Assembly: GCA_029268165.1 (NCBI GenBank)
Contig: JAJUGM010000073.1
Span: forward strand, 1 to 10,828
Origin: Bacteroidota bacterium
GTDB taxonomy: Bacteria; Bacteroidota; Bacteroidia; Bacteroidales; UBA10428
Direction: 5' to 3'
Length of the DNA: 10,828 bases
Shown here: positions 1-7,576 of the stretch, one piece after another
How positions within the stretch are numbered: the first letter of the stretch is position 1
Layout: the number at the start of each line of letters is the position of its first letter
Translations under genes and position numbers: made by a program
The notes under the pieces: generated by a model
What the model was told of the DNA's origin: nothing
Database searches by the model: none
Seen by the model: only the letters and a program-made list of their open reading frames with translations

Positions 1-419
1 ACTGCAACCCTTGCAAGCCCCTTCGCATCTATTCCCGAATGCCTGTAAAACCTTATATCTTCGGTTGCTATAAGGGCATCAATCAGATGTTTGGGCAGTT
101 CATTGAAATCAACAAATGTGCGGTTTTGATTTTTATAATAAAATGAGCCAAGTAATTTTCCATCCATGGAAATAACCTGCGAAGCCAGATTAATCTTAGG
201 ATTTTCAAGTACTTCAATGCTTGGCATGTAACCCAGGGCCCCTACTGCTGCAAGCATCAGCATCAAAGCGAGCAAGGCAAAAGGAGTGCAAAATAAAATC
301 CAGAAATATTTATTAAATTTTTTTCGGTCGATATTTAAAATCATATTGATAAAAGGTTGAATTCTCAAATGAAATAGTTGTTTTACAAACTTTTTTATCT
401 CAACTAACGTTACTTTCAT
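1..419 (-). CDS. mrcA: Class A penicillin-binding protein (PBP1A-type), N-terminal part, cut by window edge
   Basis: A bifunctional peptidoglycan synthase, of which only the first 139 codons are present; the gene continues past position 1. I translated the minus strand from the ATG at 419-417. A cytoplasmic basic stretch (residues 1-38) is followed by one membrane helix at about 39-64. The start of the GT51 glycosyltransferase domain then contains the signature E120-D121-x-x-F124-x-x-H127-x-G129, whose glutamate is the catalytic base in this family. The segment before it (S84-M85-D86-G87-K88-L89-L90-G91) matches the usual approach to the GT51 domain. An internal ATG (M26, position 344) just before the membrane helix is a plausible alternative start. 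The transpeptidase half lies outside the window, so PBP1A versus another class A type rests on the glycosyltransferase region only. It is divergent from topA. The symbol is by similarity. Confidence 0.88.
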   Translation of the reverse strand, partial: MKVTLVEIKKFVKQLFHLRIQPFINMILNIDRKKFNKYFWILFCTPFALLALMLMLAAVGALGYMPSIEVLENPKINLASQVISMDGKLLGSFYYKNQNRTFVDFNELPKHLIDALIATEDIRFYRHSGIDAKGLARVA

Positions 420-466
420 AAAATAAAATATATCAGCGGGTATAAAAGTAATAATTATTTATGTTA

Positions 467-474
467 TAATTTTG
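467..474 (+). promoter_or_regulatory. Candidate Bacteroidota -7 element upstream of topA
   Basis: The octamer TAATTTTG fits the Bacteroidota sigma-ABfr -7 consensus TAnnTTTG at every fixed base. It lies 56 bases before the topA ATG, which would give a leader of roughly 50 bases. No clear TTTG (-33 element) is seen at the expected distance upstream, so the call is tentative in A/T-rich DNA. The rest of the 111-base divergent spacer (420-530) shows no hairpin or other clear signal, and I could not find a convincing promoter for the minus-strand gene. Confidence 0.3.
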
Positions 475-530
475 AACTTAATATTTTAATTGGTTTATTT
501 GTAAAATTCTAAAACAAAATCATTAGCCTG

Positions 531-2846
531 ATGATCAGTAATCTTGTTATTGTTGAGTCACCTGCCAAGGCAAAAACTATTGAAAAAATTCTTGGGAAGG
601 ATTTTCATGTGAAATCAAGCATGGGTCATATCCGCGACCTGTCAAAAAACGAAATCAGTATTGATATTGAAAAAAATTTTACCCCCCGATATACAATTCC
701 TCCTGAAAAAAAGAAGGTGGTTAATGAATTAAAGGAGCTTGTCAAAAAATCAGAAATTGTATGGCTTGCATCTGATGAAGACCGTGAGGGTGAAGCAATA
801 GCATGGCACCTTGCTGAAGTACTGAAGTTAACTCCGGAAAATTACCGACGTATCGTATTCCATGAAATTACAAAAGATGCAATTAATGAGGCTATAAAGA
901 ACCCGCGCGGAATTGATCAAAATCTGGTCAACGCCCAGCAAGCCAGGCGCGTTCTTGACCGCCTGGTTGGTTATGAATTATCTCCTATCTTGTGGAGAAA
1001 GATTAAACCTGCCCTTTCAGCCGGAAGAGTTCAGTCGGTTGCCGTAAGATTAATTGTTGAACGGGAGCGGGAAATAATAAATTTTAAAAGCAGCTCATCT
1101 TTTAAAGTCTCAGGCATATTTGAATTCGTTGATAAAAAAGGGGAAAAATACCAGATTAAAGCTGAATTAAACGAAAAATTCCCAGATAAAGAAAAAGCGG
1201 TTGCTTTTTTGACTAAATGTAAGCAAGCTGATTTTTTAGTTGAAAATGTTGTTAAAAAACCTTCCCGTAAATCGCCTTCGCCTCCTTTCACAACCTCGAC
1301 ATTGCAGCAGGAAGCAAGCCGTAAACTGGGGTTTTCAGTAGCCCAAACCATGGCCGTTGCCCAGCGCCTGTATGAAGAAGGTAAAATTACCTATATGCGT
1401 ACTGACAGCGTTAACCTTGCAAACACGGCTATCAATGCTGCCGGCGATGTTATCAGAAAAGAATATGGCGAAAATTACGTGAATACCAAAAATTACAAAA
1501 CCAAAAGCAAAGGCGCACAGGAAGCACATGAAGCCATCAGACCTACGCAACTTGAAAAAAGTACGATATCAGGGAGCGCAACGGAAAAAAAACTATATGA
1601 ACTCATCTGGAAACGGACTATCGCTTCGCAGATGAGCGATGCCCAGCTTGAAAAAACTACAGTTACTATAGCTGTTTCAAATACCAGTGAAAAATTTATT
1701 GCTGAAGGCGAAATTTTAAAATTTGACGGCTTCCTGAAAGTATATTTTGAATCGACAGATGAAGAACAGGATGAAACCAAAACAGGCTTACTGCCGCCCA
1801 TTGAAAAAGGTATAAATCTGATATATAATTCAGTTAACGCAATAGAACGTTTTACACATTATCCGCCCCGATATACCGAAGCAAGCCTTGTTAAAAAACT
1901 GGAAGAATTAGGTATTGGCCGTCCTTCAACTTATGCTCCGATTATCTCAACAATTCAGCAGCGTGGATATGTTCTGAAACAAGACCGGCCTGGTATTGAA
2001 AGAAAATATCTGTTTCTTACACTGGATAATAATAACATAAAGGAAGAAATTAAAACGGAAATAACAGGTGCTGAAAAAAATAAACTATTCCCCGACAATA
2101 TCGGAATGATTGTTAATGATTTCCTTATTGAAAACTTTGAAAATATCCTCGATTACAATTTCACCGCATCAGTTGAAAAAGAGTTTGATGAAATTGCTAC
2201 TGGAAATATGAATTGGTATGAAATGATAAAAAAATTTTATGCTCCGTTTCATGAGAGAGTGACACAGACGTTAGCAAAATCATCTGTCAGCAAAGGAGAA
2301 AGAAAACTTGGTACAGACTCTGAGACCGGTAAACCTGTAATTGTCAGAATGGGTCGTTTTGGCGCTATTGTCCAGATAGGAGAAACCGAAAGCACAGAAA
2401 AACCAAAATATGCGTCGCTGCGCAAAGGGCAAAATATCGAATCGATTACTCTTGAAGAGGCACTGGCTCTTTTTAAACTTCCAAGAATAATCGGTAAATT
2501 TGAAGATAAAGACCTTACCGTTTCAATCGGAAGGTTTGGCCCTTATATTCTGCATAACGGTGTTTTTTATTCACTGAATAAGAATCTCGATGATCCTTAT
2601 ACCATTGACACAGACCGGGCAATTGAGATAATTCAGGAAAAACGTCGGCGCGATCAGAATAAAATTATCAGGGTTTTTGATGAAGATAAAGAAATGATGA
2701 TTTTAAACGGCCGATGGGGGCCTTATTTAAAACATAAAAATGATAATTTCAGATTGCCTAAAAATACCGATCCGAAATCACTTACATATCAGGATTGCCT
2801 TACCCTGATAAACGATGCGATTGCCCGTAAAAAAGACAAAAAATAA
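531..2846 (+). CDS. topA: DNA topoisomerase I (type IA)
   Basis: It relaxes negatively supercoiled DNA by cutting one strand through a 5'-phosphotyrosine link. The TOPRIM domain at residues 1-110 begins with the VIVESPAKAKT motif and has the metal-binding acidic residues E9 and D82-x-D84-x-E86. The catalytic tyrosine is Y288 within ITYMRTDS (286-293). The conserved block Y444-PPRYTEASLVKKLEELGIG ends with GRPSTYAP at 463-470. The C-terminus has three GRxG-type repeats (M607-GRFG, I666-GRFGPY, N726-GRWGPY), typical topoisomerase C-terminal repeats. There are no Cys4 zinc ribbons as in the E. coli enzyme, and at 771 residues it is shorter than that protein; this zinc-free form is common in Bacteroidota. 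The ATG at 531 places the VIVES strand directly at the N-terminus, as expected. The following gene starts 14 bases downstream, suggesting co-transcription. Confidence 0.97.
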   Translation: MISNLVIVESPAKAKTIEKILGKDFHVKSSMGHIRDLSKNEISIDIEKNFTPRYTIPPEKKKVVNELKELVKKSEIVWLASDEDREGEAIAWHLAEVLKLTPENYRRIVFHEITKDAINEAIKNPRGIDQNLVNAQQARRVLDRLVGYELSPILWRKIKPALSAGRVQSVAVRLIVEREREIINFKSSSSFKVSGIFEFVDKKGEKYQIKAELNEKFPDKEKAVAFLTKCKQADFLVENVVKKPSRKSPSPPFTTSTLQQEASRKLGFSVAQTMAVAQRLYEEGKITYMRTDSVNLANTAINAAGDVIRKEYGENYVNTKNYKTKSKGAQEAHEAIRPTQLEKSTISGSATEKKLYELIWKRTIASQMSDAQLEKTTVTIAVSNTSEKFIAEGEILKFDGFLKVYFESTDEEQDETKTGLLPPIEKGINLIYNSVNAIERFTHYPPRYTEASLVKKLEELGIGRPSTYAPIISTIQQRGYVLKQDRPGIERKYLFLTLDNNNIKEEIKTEITGAEKNKLFPDNIGMIVNDFLIENFENILDYNFTASVEKEFDEIATGNMNWYEMIKKFYAPFHERVTQTLAKSSVSKGERKLGTDSETGKPVIVRMGRFGAIVQIGETESTEKPKYASLRKGQNIESITLEEALALFKLPRIIGKFEDKDLTVSIGRFGPYILHNGVFYSLNKNLDDPYTIDTDRAIEIIQEKRRRDQNKIIRVFDEDKEMMILNGRWGPYLKHKNDNFRLPKNTDPKSLTYQDCLTLINDAIARKKDKK

Positions 2847-2860
2847 GAATCCTTCTGAAA

Positions 2861-4006
2861 ATGGACCTGAACTATTATTTTGAACCTGTTGCTCTTGAAA
2901 AACCCGAAGAGCCTGTCATTTTCAGCAATGCAATGTTTGGCCGGAATATACATATCAATACTCCCAGCACGCCTATTGATGAAATTAGCAATTACCATAT
3001 TGCTATTTTGGGCATCCCTGAAGAAAGAAAGTCACTAAACAAAGGTACAGCTCTGGCTCCTGATAAAATCAGGGAAAAACTCTATACATTATTCAAAGTA
3101 AATGAGAAAATAAAAATAATTGACCTTGGTAACCTCAAAACATCCGGCTCAATCAATGACACCTATTATGGCGCTCGAGATGTGCTGCTTGAATTACTGA
3201 ATAACCAGGTAAACGCAATAGTACTTGGCGGATCACAGGATTTGACCTGTGGCCTTTTTATGGCCTTTGAACAACACAAAAATAGTGTTAATCTGATTGC
3301 TATTGACTCAAAATTCGATGCCGGAAACGATGAGATTTCTGCTGAAGAATACCTCCAGGTAATATGGAAAAGCCCGAAACTGTTTCGTTTTGCCAATATC
3401 GGCTACCAGCAATACCTTGTTGACCCTCAGATGATAGAAAAAATCAATACTATGGGATTTGAACCCCTTCGTCTGGGCATATTACGCAATAACATGTCTA
3501 TTGCCGAACCTGTGATCAGGGACACACATATTGTAAGCTTTGATATCAGCTCAGTTCGCCAGTCCGACGCTCCGGGAACTTTATTCTCATCACCTAACGG
3601 TTTTTATGCCGAAGAATGCTGTCAGTTAGCCCGATATGCCGGTTTGAGCGACCAAGTATCCTGCTTTGGAATCTTCGAAGTCAACCCGTTAAGAGACAGA
3701 CATAATCAGACTGCCCATCTGGCAGCACAAATGGTATGGTATTTTATTGAAGGATATTCTCAGCGCCGGATTGAAATTCCTTCGGCAACAAGCAGCGATT
3801 ATAAAGTTTTTTACATCAAACATGAGGATATGGAACACGAACTGACTTTTTACAAAAGCCAGATTACCAACCGATGGTGGATGGAAGTACCTGAAATTAA
3901 AACTGGAAAAACTATTTTAATTGCCTGTTCCCAGGATGAATATCAGCAGGCATCAAACCATGACATACCCGAACTATGGTGGCGAACTTTTCAACGTATT
4001 AATTAA
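2861..4006 (+). CDS. Arginase/formimidoylglutamase-family protein with degenerate metal site (probable pseudoenzyme)
   Basis: The fold is recognisable as ureohydrolase (arginase, agmatinase, HutG): LGIPEERKSLNKGTALAPDKIR (50-71), LGGSQD (122-127), IDSKFD (148-153), VSFDIS (225-230), APG (237-239) and FEVNP (272-276). Active members bind two Mn2+ ions through GGxH, DAHxD and SxDxD. Here the first histidine is Q126, the DAHxD histidine is K151 and the second aspartate of SxDxD is S230; D149, D153 and D228 remain. Three of six ligands are therefore replaced, and hydrolysis by the classical mechanism is unlikely. Residues about 300-381 form a tail beyond the arginase core, rich in aromatic and charged residues (including W339-W340 and W373-W374). 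No histidine-degradation genes are nearby, so the automatic label formimidoylglutamase is doubtful. It follows topA by 14 bases and precedes the T9SS operon. Its role is unknown. Confidence 0.85.
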   Translation: MDLNYYFEPVALEKPEEPVIFSNAMFGRNIHINTPSTPIDEISNYHIAILGIPEERKSLNKGTALAPDKIREKLYTLFKVNEKIKIIDLGNLKTSGSINDTYYGARDVLLELLNNQVNAIVLGGSQDLTCGLFMAFEQHKNSVNLIAIDSKFDAGNDEISAEEYLQVIWKSPKLFRFANIGYQQYLVDPQMIEKINTMGFEPLRLGILRNNMSIAEPVIRDTHIVSFDISSVRQSDAPGTLFSSPNGFYAEECCQLARYAGLSDQVSCFGIFEVNPLRDRHNQTAHLAAQMVWYFIEGYSQRRIEIPSATSSDYKVFYIKHEDMEHELTFYKSQITNRWWMEVPEIKTGKTILIACSQDEYQQASNHDIPELWWRTFQRIN

Positions 4007-4216
4007 AGATTTTTAGCGATATTTGTAAAAAAAATTCATAAAAGAAATAAAAAAAAGAAACCTTCTTAAAACAATTCAGTATAAGAGTAAAATTTGATTC
4101 GTAAACTTATTAACATAAAACTGTTAATTTCCATTTGTACGAATACAATATTTTTACTTATTTTACTTTTTATAGGAAGGCATATACTTTCAGAAAAAAT
4201 GAAAAGTAAAAAAGTA
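4007..4216. other. A/T-rich spacer before the T9SS operon, likely holding its promoter
   Basis: This 210-base spacer is poly-A-rich on the plus strand and has no strong hairpin, so I see no terminator for the topA pair. A TTTG at 4134-4137 followed 21 bases later by TATTTTAC (4159-4166) loosely resembles a -33/-7 pair, with two mismatches in the -7 box. If real, it would start transcription shortly before the porP ATG. An in-frame extension of porP with a TTG start at 4094 crosses this spacer and would encode a hydrophobic stretch. I regard that extension as untranslated. Confidence 0.3.
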
Positions 4217-5191
4217 ATGAAAATAAAAAAGCTTGTTCAGATATTTTGTTTGATGATGCTTATTAACAATATAAATGCACAACAGGAGCGACAGGTAAGC
4301 CAGTTTATGTACGATAACATATCCATAAACCCGGGTTATGCCGGAAGCTACGACATGATTCTGGCAAGCGGGATTTACCGTAACCAATGGTTTGGCTTTG
4401 GCGATGGTGCTCCACAAAATATTATTGTAAATCTTGACGCTCCCTTTAAACTTTTTAAAAGGACCCATGGTTTAGGATTATCCATTTATACAGATAATAT
4501 CGGCTTTAATAAAGATGTAAATCTTTCGCTGTCATACGCTTACCAGATCAACATCGGCAACGGTAAGTTAGGTATTGGCTTAAGTGCCGGATTCTACAAC
4601 CGCAGCCTTGATCCTGAATGGTATTTCACGGCCGAAGGCAATCCTAATGATAATGCTATCCCGCAGGGTAAAAATAATGCATGGATATACGATATGGGCG
4701 TTGGCCTGTTTTACAAAACAGAAGAACTTTATGTTGGGGTTTCTTCAACCCATTTGTTTCAGGACGCATTTGTATTCAAATCTGAAGGTGCAGCTATTAA
4801 TACAGAAACTGACGAACGGTTGTTCCGTCATTATTATCTTACTGCCGGATATCGTTTTCAGTTGTCAAACCCTGCCTTTGAATTTTTGCCCGCCATGCTT
4901 GTCGAGTCGCAAATACAACCCGAAGGTGCATTGTTCCGTTGCGATTTAAATTCCACCCTCCGGTACAATAAAAAGATATGGGGAGGCGTTTCTTACAGAA
5001 TCGGATCAGCAGTGATAGGTATGATAGGATTGGAAATACTCAATGGCGTGAAAATCGGTTATTCATACGACTTTGAAACCACAGCACTGAGTAATCACTC
5101 AAAGGGGTCGCATGAAATTTTGATTAGTTATGCCTTTATGCTTGGAATTGAAAAAGCAACACAAAAATATAAGAGCATTAGGTTTTTATAA
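4217..5191 (+). CDS. porP: PorP/SprF-family type IX secretion outer-membrane protein
   Basis: This is an outer-membrane beta-barrel of the PorP/SprF family, which partners with the T9SS core. With the ATG at 4217 the product is 324 residues with a clear signal peptide: basic MKIKK, hydrophobic core 6-16, and predicted cleavage after NINA (residue 21) leaving QQ. The mature start, with Q-x-x-x-SQFMYDN followed by INPGYAGS, is the family hallmark. The rest consists of alternating short strands rich in G, Y and N (for example LGIGLSAGFYN), as expected for a barrel. An ATG at 4199 adds six residues and is also possible. The in-frame TTG at 4094 would add a second hydrophobic segment before the signal peptide and is unlikely. 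It lies 62 bases upstream of gldK, the same gene order as porPKLMN of Porphyromonas. Many genomes carry several SprF paralogs, so the symbol reflects position. Confidence 0.9.
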   Translation: MKIKKLVQIFCLMMLINNINAQQERQVSQFMYDNISINPGYAGSYDMILASGIYRNQWFGFGDGAPQNIIVNLDAPFKLFKRTHGLGLSIYTDNIGFNKDVNLSLSYAYQINIGNGKLGIGLSAGFYNRSLDPEWYFTAEGNPNDNAIPQGKNNAWIYDMGVGLFYKTEELYVGVSSTHLFQDAFVFKSEGAAINTETDERLFRHYYLTAGYRFQLSNPAFEFLPAMLVESQIQPEGALFRCDLNSTLRYNKKIWGGVSYRIGSAVIGMIGLEILNGVKIGYSYDFETTALSNHSKGSHEILISYAFMLGIEKATQKYKSIRFL

Positions 5192-5253
5192 AAAAATACT
5201 TAATTTTAACTAATATTGAAGTCATCAGTTATTTTAGATAAAAACTTCTGAAT

Positions 5254-6588
5254 ATGAAAAAGTTCGTTTCTTTCTGTATCGTTTTGGCAGCATTCATCAT
5301 TGGTAGTTGTTCTAACTACAAATCAGGTGAGCTTACAGGAGTTAGTAACAGGCCTAAGTTTTTTGAACCCGAGCCCTATGGAATGGTTTTTATTCCGCAA
5401 GGGACTTATACAATGGGTCCTAACGATCAGGATGTCGCATGGGCTCAGTCTTCCTTATCCAAGACTGTTACCCTCGACCCTTTCTGGATGGATGAGACTG
5501 AAATAACCAATAACGAATATCGCCAGTTCGTTTACTGGGTTAGAGACTCGATAATGCGCAGAATGCTTGGTGAGCAGCTCGATGATTTCGTGATTACCGA
5601 AGATGCCCTCGGAAATCCCATTGAACCTCCGGCTATTAACTGGGAAACTAAAATTGATTTCAGAGATGAAGAAGTTAATGAAATTCTAAGTGATTTGTAT
5701 CTCTCGCAACAGGAAAGGTTTTACAACAAAAAAGAAATTGATACGCGTAAACTGATGTACGAATATTTCTGGATTGACCTTAAACAGGCTGCAAAAAAGA
5801 CCAACCGTTACAATTTTGAAACCAAGAAATATGAAGGATACGTAGTTAATAACGATGGAGATAAAATTGAAATTAAAGACAGGTCGACATTTGTTATCCG
5901 AGATGTGGTTAATGTATATCCTGATACCCTTTGCTGGATTGCAGATTTCACCTATTCATTCAATGAACCATACACAACATTGTATTTCTGGCATCCTTCG
6001 TATGATAACTATCCGGTTGTAGGTGTCACCTGGAAACAGGCCACAGCATTCTGCATCTGGAGGACACAATTACTGAATTCAGCCCTTGCTCAGGACGGTC
6101 AACCCGGCGTTCACGAATACCGCCTGCCCATTGAAGCAGAATGGGAATATGCTGCACGCGGTGGCCTTGAACATTCAATGTATCCCTGGGGCGGTTATTA
6201 TACCCGTAATAAAGAAGGTTGCTTCCTCGCCAACTTTAAACCATTAAGGGGCAACTATTCCGACGATGGCGGAGTGGTAACCCTGCCTGTGGGCACTTAC
6301 CAGCCTAACGAATTTAATCTTTACGATATGGCAGGTAATGTTGCCGAATGGACCTCAAGCGCATTTGATGAATCATCTTACATATTTTCACATGACCTGA
6401 ATCCCGATTACCGTTATAACGCAAGGCCAGATGATCCCCCTGTTATGAAACGTAAAGTAATAAGAGGCGGCTCATGGAAAGATATCGCATATTTCCTGCA
6501 ATGCGGTACACGTACTTATGAATATCAGGATACCGCCAAATCATATATTGGCTTCAGATGTGTAAGATCATATATGGGAACTAACTAA
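5254..6588 (+). CDS. gldK: GldK/PorK, T9SS ring lipoprotein with FGE-sulfatase fold
   Basis: GldK sits at the periplasmic face of the outer membrane and forms the large T9SS ring with GldN. The N-terminus is a lipoprotein signal with lipobox I16-G17-S18-C19, giving an acylated C19. The formylglycine-generating-enzyme-like domain is clear: GMVFIPQGTYTMG (43-55), DETEITNNEYRQF (80-92), PVVGVTW (254-260), RLPIEAEWEYAARGG (290-304), NLYDMAGNVAEW (355-366), VIRGGSW (402-408) and GFRCVR (433-438). A long insertion (about 100-245) separates the first and second parts, as is usual in GldK. The reactive cysteine pair of true FGE follows the GGS motif; here no cysteine occurs until C417, so the fold is structural rather than catalytic, in line with the family. 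At 444 residues it is somewhat short but intact. The ATG is fixed by the signal peptide. Confidence 0.97.
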   Translation: MKKFVSFCIVLAAFIIGSCSNYKSGELTGVSNRPKFFEPEPYGMVFIPQGTYTMGPNDQDVAWAQSSLSKTVTLDPFWMDETEITNNEYRQFVYWVRDSIMRRMLGEQLDDFVITEDALGNPIEPPAINWETKIDFRDEEVNEILSDLYLSQQERFYNKKEIDTRKLMYEYFWIDLKQAAKKTNRYNFETKKYEGYVVNNDGDKIEIKDRSTFVIRDVVNVYPDTLCWIADFTYSFNEPYTTLYFWHPSYDNYPVVGVTWKQATAFCIWRTQLLNSALAQDGQPGVHEYRLPIEAEWEYAARGGLEHSMYPWGGYYTRNKEGCFLANFKPLRGNYSDDGGVVTLPVGTYQPNEFNLYDMAGNVAEWTSSAFDESSYIFSHDLNPDYRYNARPDDPPVMKRKVIRGGSWKDIAYFLQCGTRTYEYQDTAKSYIGFRCVRSYMGTN

Positions 6589-6619
6589 ATCTTTTATAAA
6601 TAAATCAATATTCAATTAT

Positions 6620-7555
6620 ATGGCAAGCATATCAGATATTGTTGAAAGCTCAGGCTGGAGAAAATTCATGGCAAAACTATACGGATGGGGAGCATCCATA
6701 GTTATTATTGGTGCTTTATTTAAAATACAACACTGGAAAGGTGCAGGCTTATTCCTCACATTAGGTCTGTGCACTGAGGCAACCATCTTCTTTTTCTCTG
6801 CCTTCGAACCGTTAAAAGAGGAACTTGACTGGACTTTAGTTTATCCGGAACTCGCAGGTATGACCGAGCAGGATGAAATGGAACAAATGCAGGAGTTTGG
6901 CCCGGGTTTCGGAGGTAGGCCATTAGAACGTATAGAAAATATCCTTGGCGAAGCCAGCATAAATGAAGATACGCTAAAAAATATTGGCGACGGTTTGCAA
7001 AAACTGCATAAAGCAGCAGCCAACATTGCAGATATATCTGCAGCTTCAGTTGCCACGAAAGAATTTCTTAATAACCTGCAGGCCGCAGCAGCTACTATCA
7101 GTTCTATTAAGGAAACTTATAATGCTTCAGCAGAAGGAATAAAAGAATCTGCTTCAAACCTTGCCAATGCCTATATTCAATCAGCAAAGCAAGTGGCCGA
7201 ATCAGGCAGTGCTGTTACCAACACTTACCTGCAAATTGCCGAAACGCTCAAAAATGAAAATCAGATATTAGCCAAAAGCGGACAAACACATGAGGAACAT
7301 CTTGAAGTACTCAATAAAAACCTTTCAGCTCTCAACGCTGTTTATGAACTACAGATTAAAAGCGGAAATGAGCATCTGAAAGGCGCACAGCTGGTATATT
7401 CAGGTGTTGAAGACATGATCAATAAACTGAAACTATCAGTTGAAGAAACAAACCGTTATAAGGATGAAATTGCCAAACTAAGAGACAACCTGTCATCACT
7501 TAACAACATTTACGGCAACATGCTTTCTTCAATGAATGTTTTAATTAGTAAATAA
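6620..7555 (+). CDS. gldL: GldL/PorL, T9SS inner-membrane motor subunit
   Basis: GldL forms the stator-like ring around GldM and couples proton flow to T9SS work. Two membrane helices are visible, at about 20-36 and 43-62, separated by a short loop. Charged residues in and near them match those known to matter in Flavobacterium GldL: K35, H38, E53 inside the second helix, and E63 in the SAFEP motif just after it. After a Gly/Glu-rich linker (about 81-105) comes a long cytoplasmic tail (about 115-311), Ala/Glu/Lys-rich and predicted to be helical. Part of it (147-218) repeats with an exact 18-residue period. The total of 311 residues resembles the long PorL of Porphyromonas rather than the shorter Flavobacterium protein. 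It starts 31 bases after gldK and ends 21 bases before gldM. Confidence 0.97.
   Translation: MASISDIVESSGWRKFMAKLYGWGASIVIIGALFKIQHWKGAGLFLTLGLCTEATIFFFSAFEPLKEELDWTLVYPELAGMTEQDEMEQMQEFGPGFGGRPLERIENILGEASINEDTLKNIGDGLQKLHKAAANIADISAASVATKEFLNNLQAAAATISSIKETYNASAEGIKESASNLANAYIQSAKQVAESGSAVTNTYLQIAETLKNENQILAKSGQTHEEHLEVLNKNLSALNAVYELQIKSGNEHLKGAQLVYSGVEDMINKLKLSVEETNRYKDEIAKLRDNLSSLNNIYGNMLSSMNVLISK
7058..7273 (+). repeat. Four 18-residue helical repeats in the GldL cytoplasmic tail
   Basis: Residues 147-164, 165-182, 183-200 and 201-218 align without gaps. Column 3 is F149, Y167, Y185, Y203. Column 7 is L, A, A, A; column 10 is A, I, V, L; column 17 is I, L, V, L. Hydrophobic positions are spaced 4-3-4-3-4, i.e. 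18 residues in five turns (3.6 per turn), which predicts an almost straight helix rather than a left-handed heptad coiled coil. The repeats are clear in the protein but not in the DNA, so they are old. Confidence 0.7.
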
Positions 7556-7576
7556 ATACCCAACAGCTAAAGCTAT

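Noticed and set aside
1031..1801. Several open frames on the minus strand opposite topA
   Set aside because: They are overlapping, low-complexity translations fully inside a strongly conserved gene, with no start-site or family support.
2861..4006. Annotation as a working formimidoylglutamase (hutG)
   Set aside because: Three of six metal ligands are replaced and no histidine-utilisation genes are nearby, so only family membership is supported.
4584..4949. Second open frame of 121 codons on the plus strand inside porP
   Set aside because: It overlaps the well-supported PorP frame, and its Cys/Ile-rich product resembles no family I know. It is a frame shadow.
4094..5191. PorP starting at TTG 4094 (365 residues)
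   Set aside because: It would place a second hydrophobic segment before a complete signal peptide. ATG 4217 or 4199 gives a normal family N-terminus and length.
2852..5252. Shared octamer CTTCTGAA one base before the start codons at 2861 and 5254, considered as an unusual ribosome-binding site
   Set aside because: Only two of the genes have it, it does not match the 16S anti-Shine-Dalgarno, and two occurrences in 10 kb can be chance.
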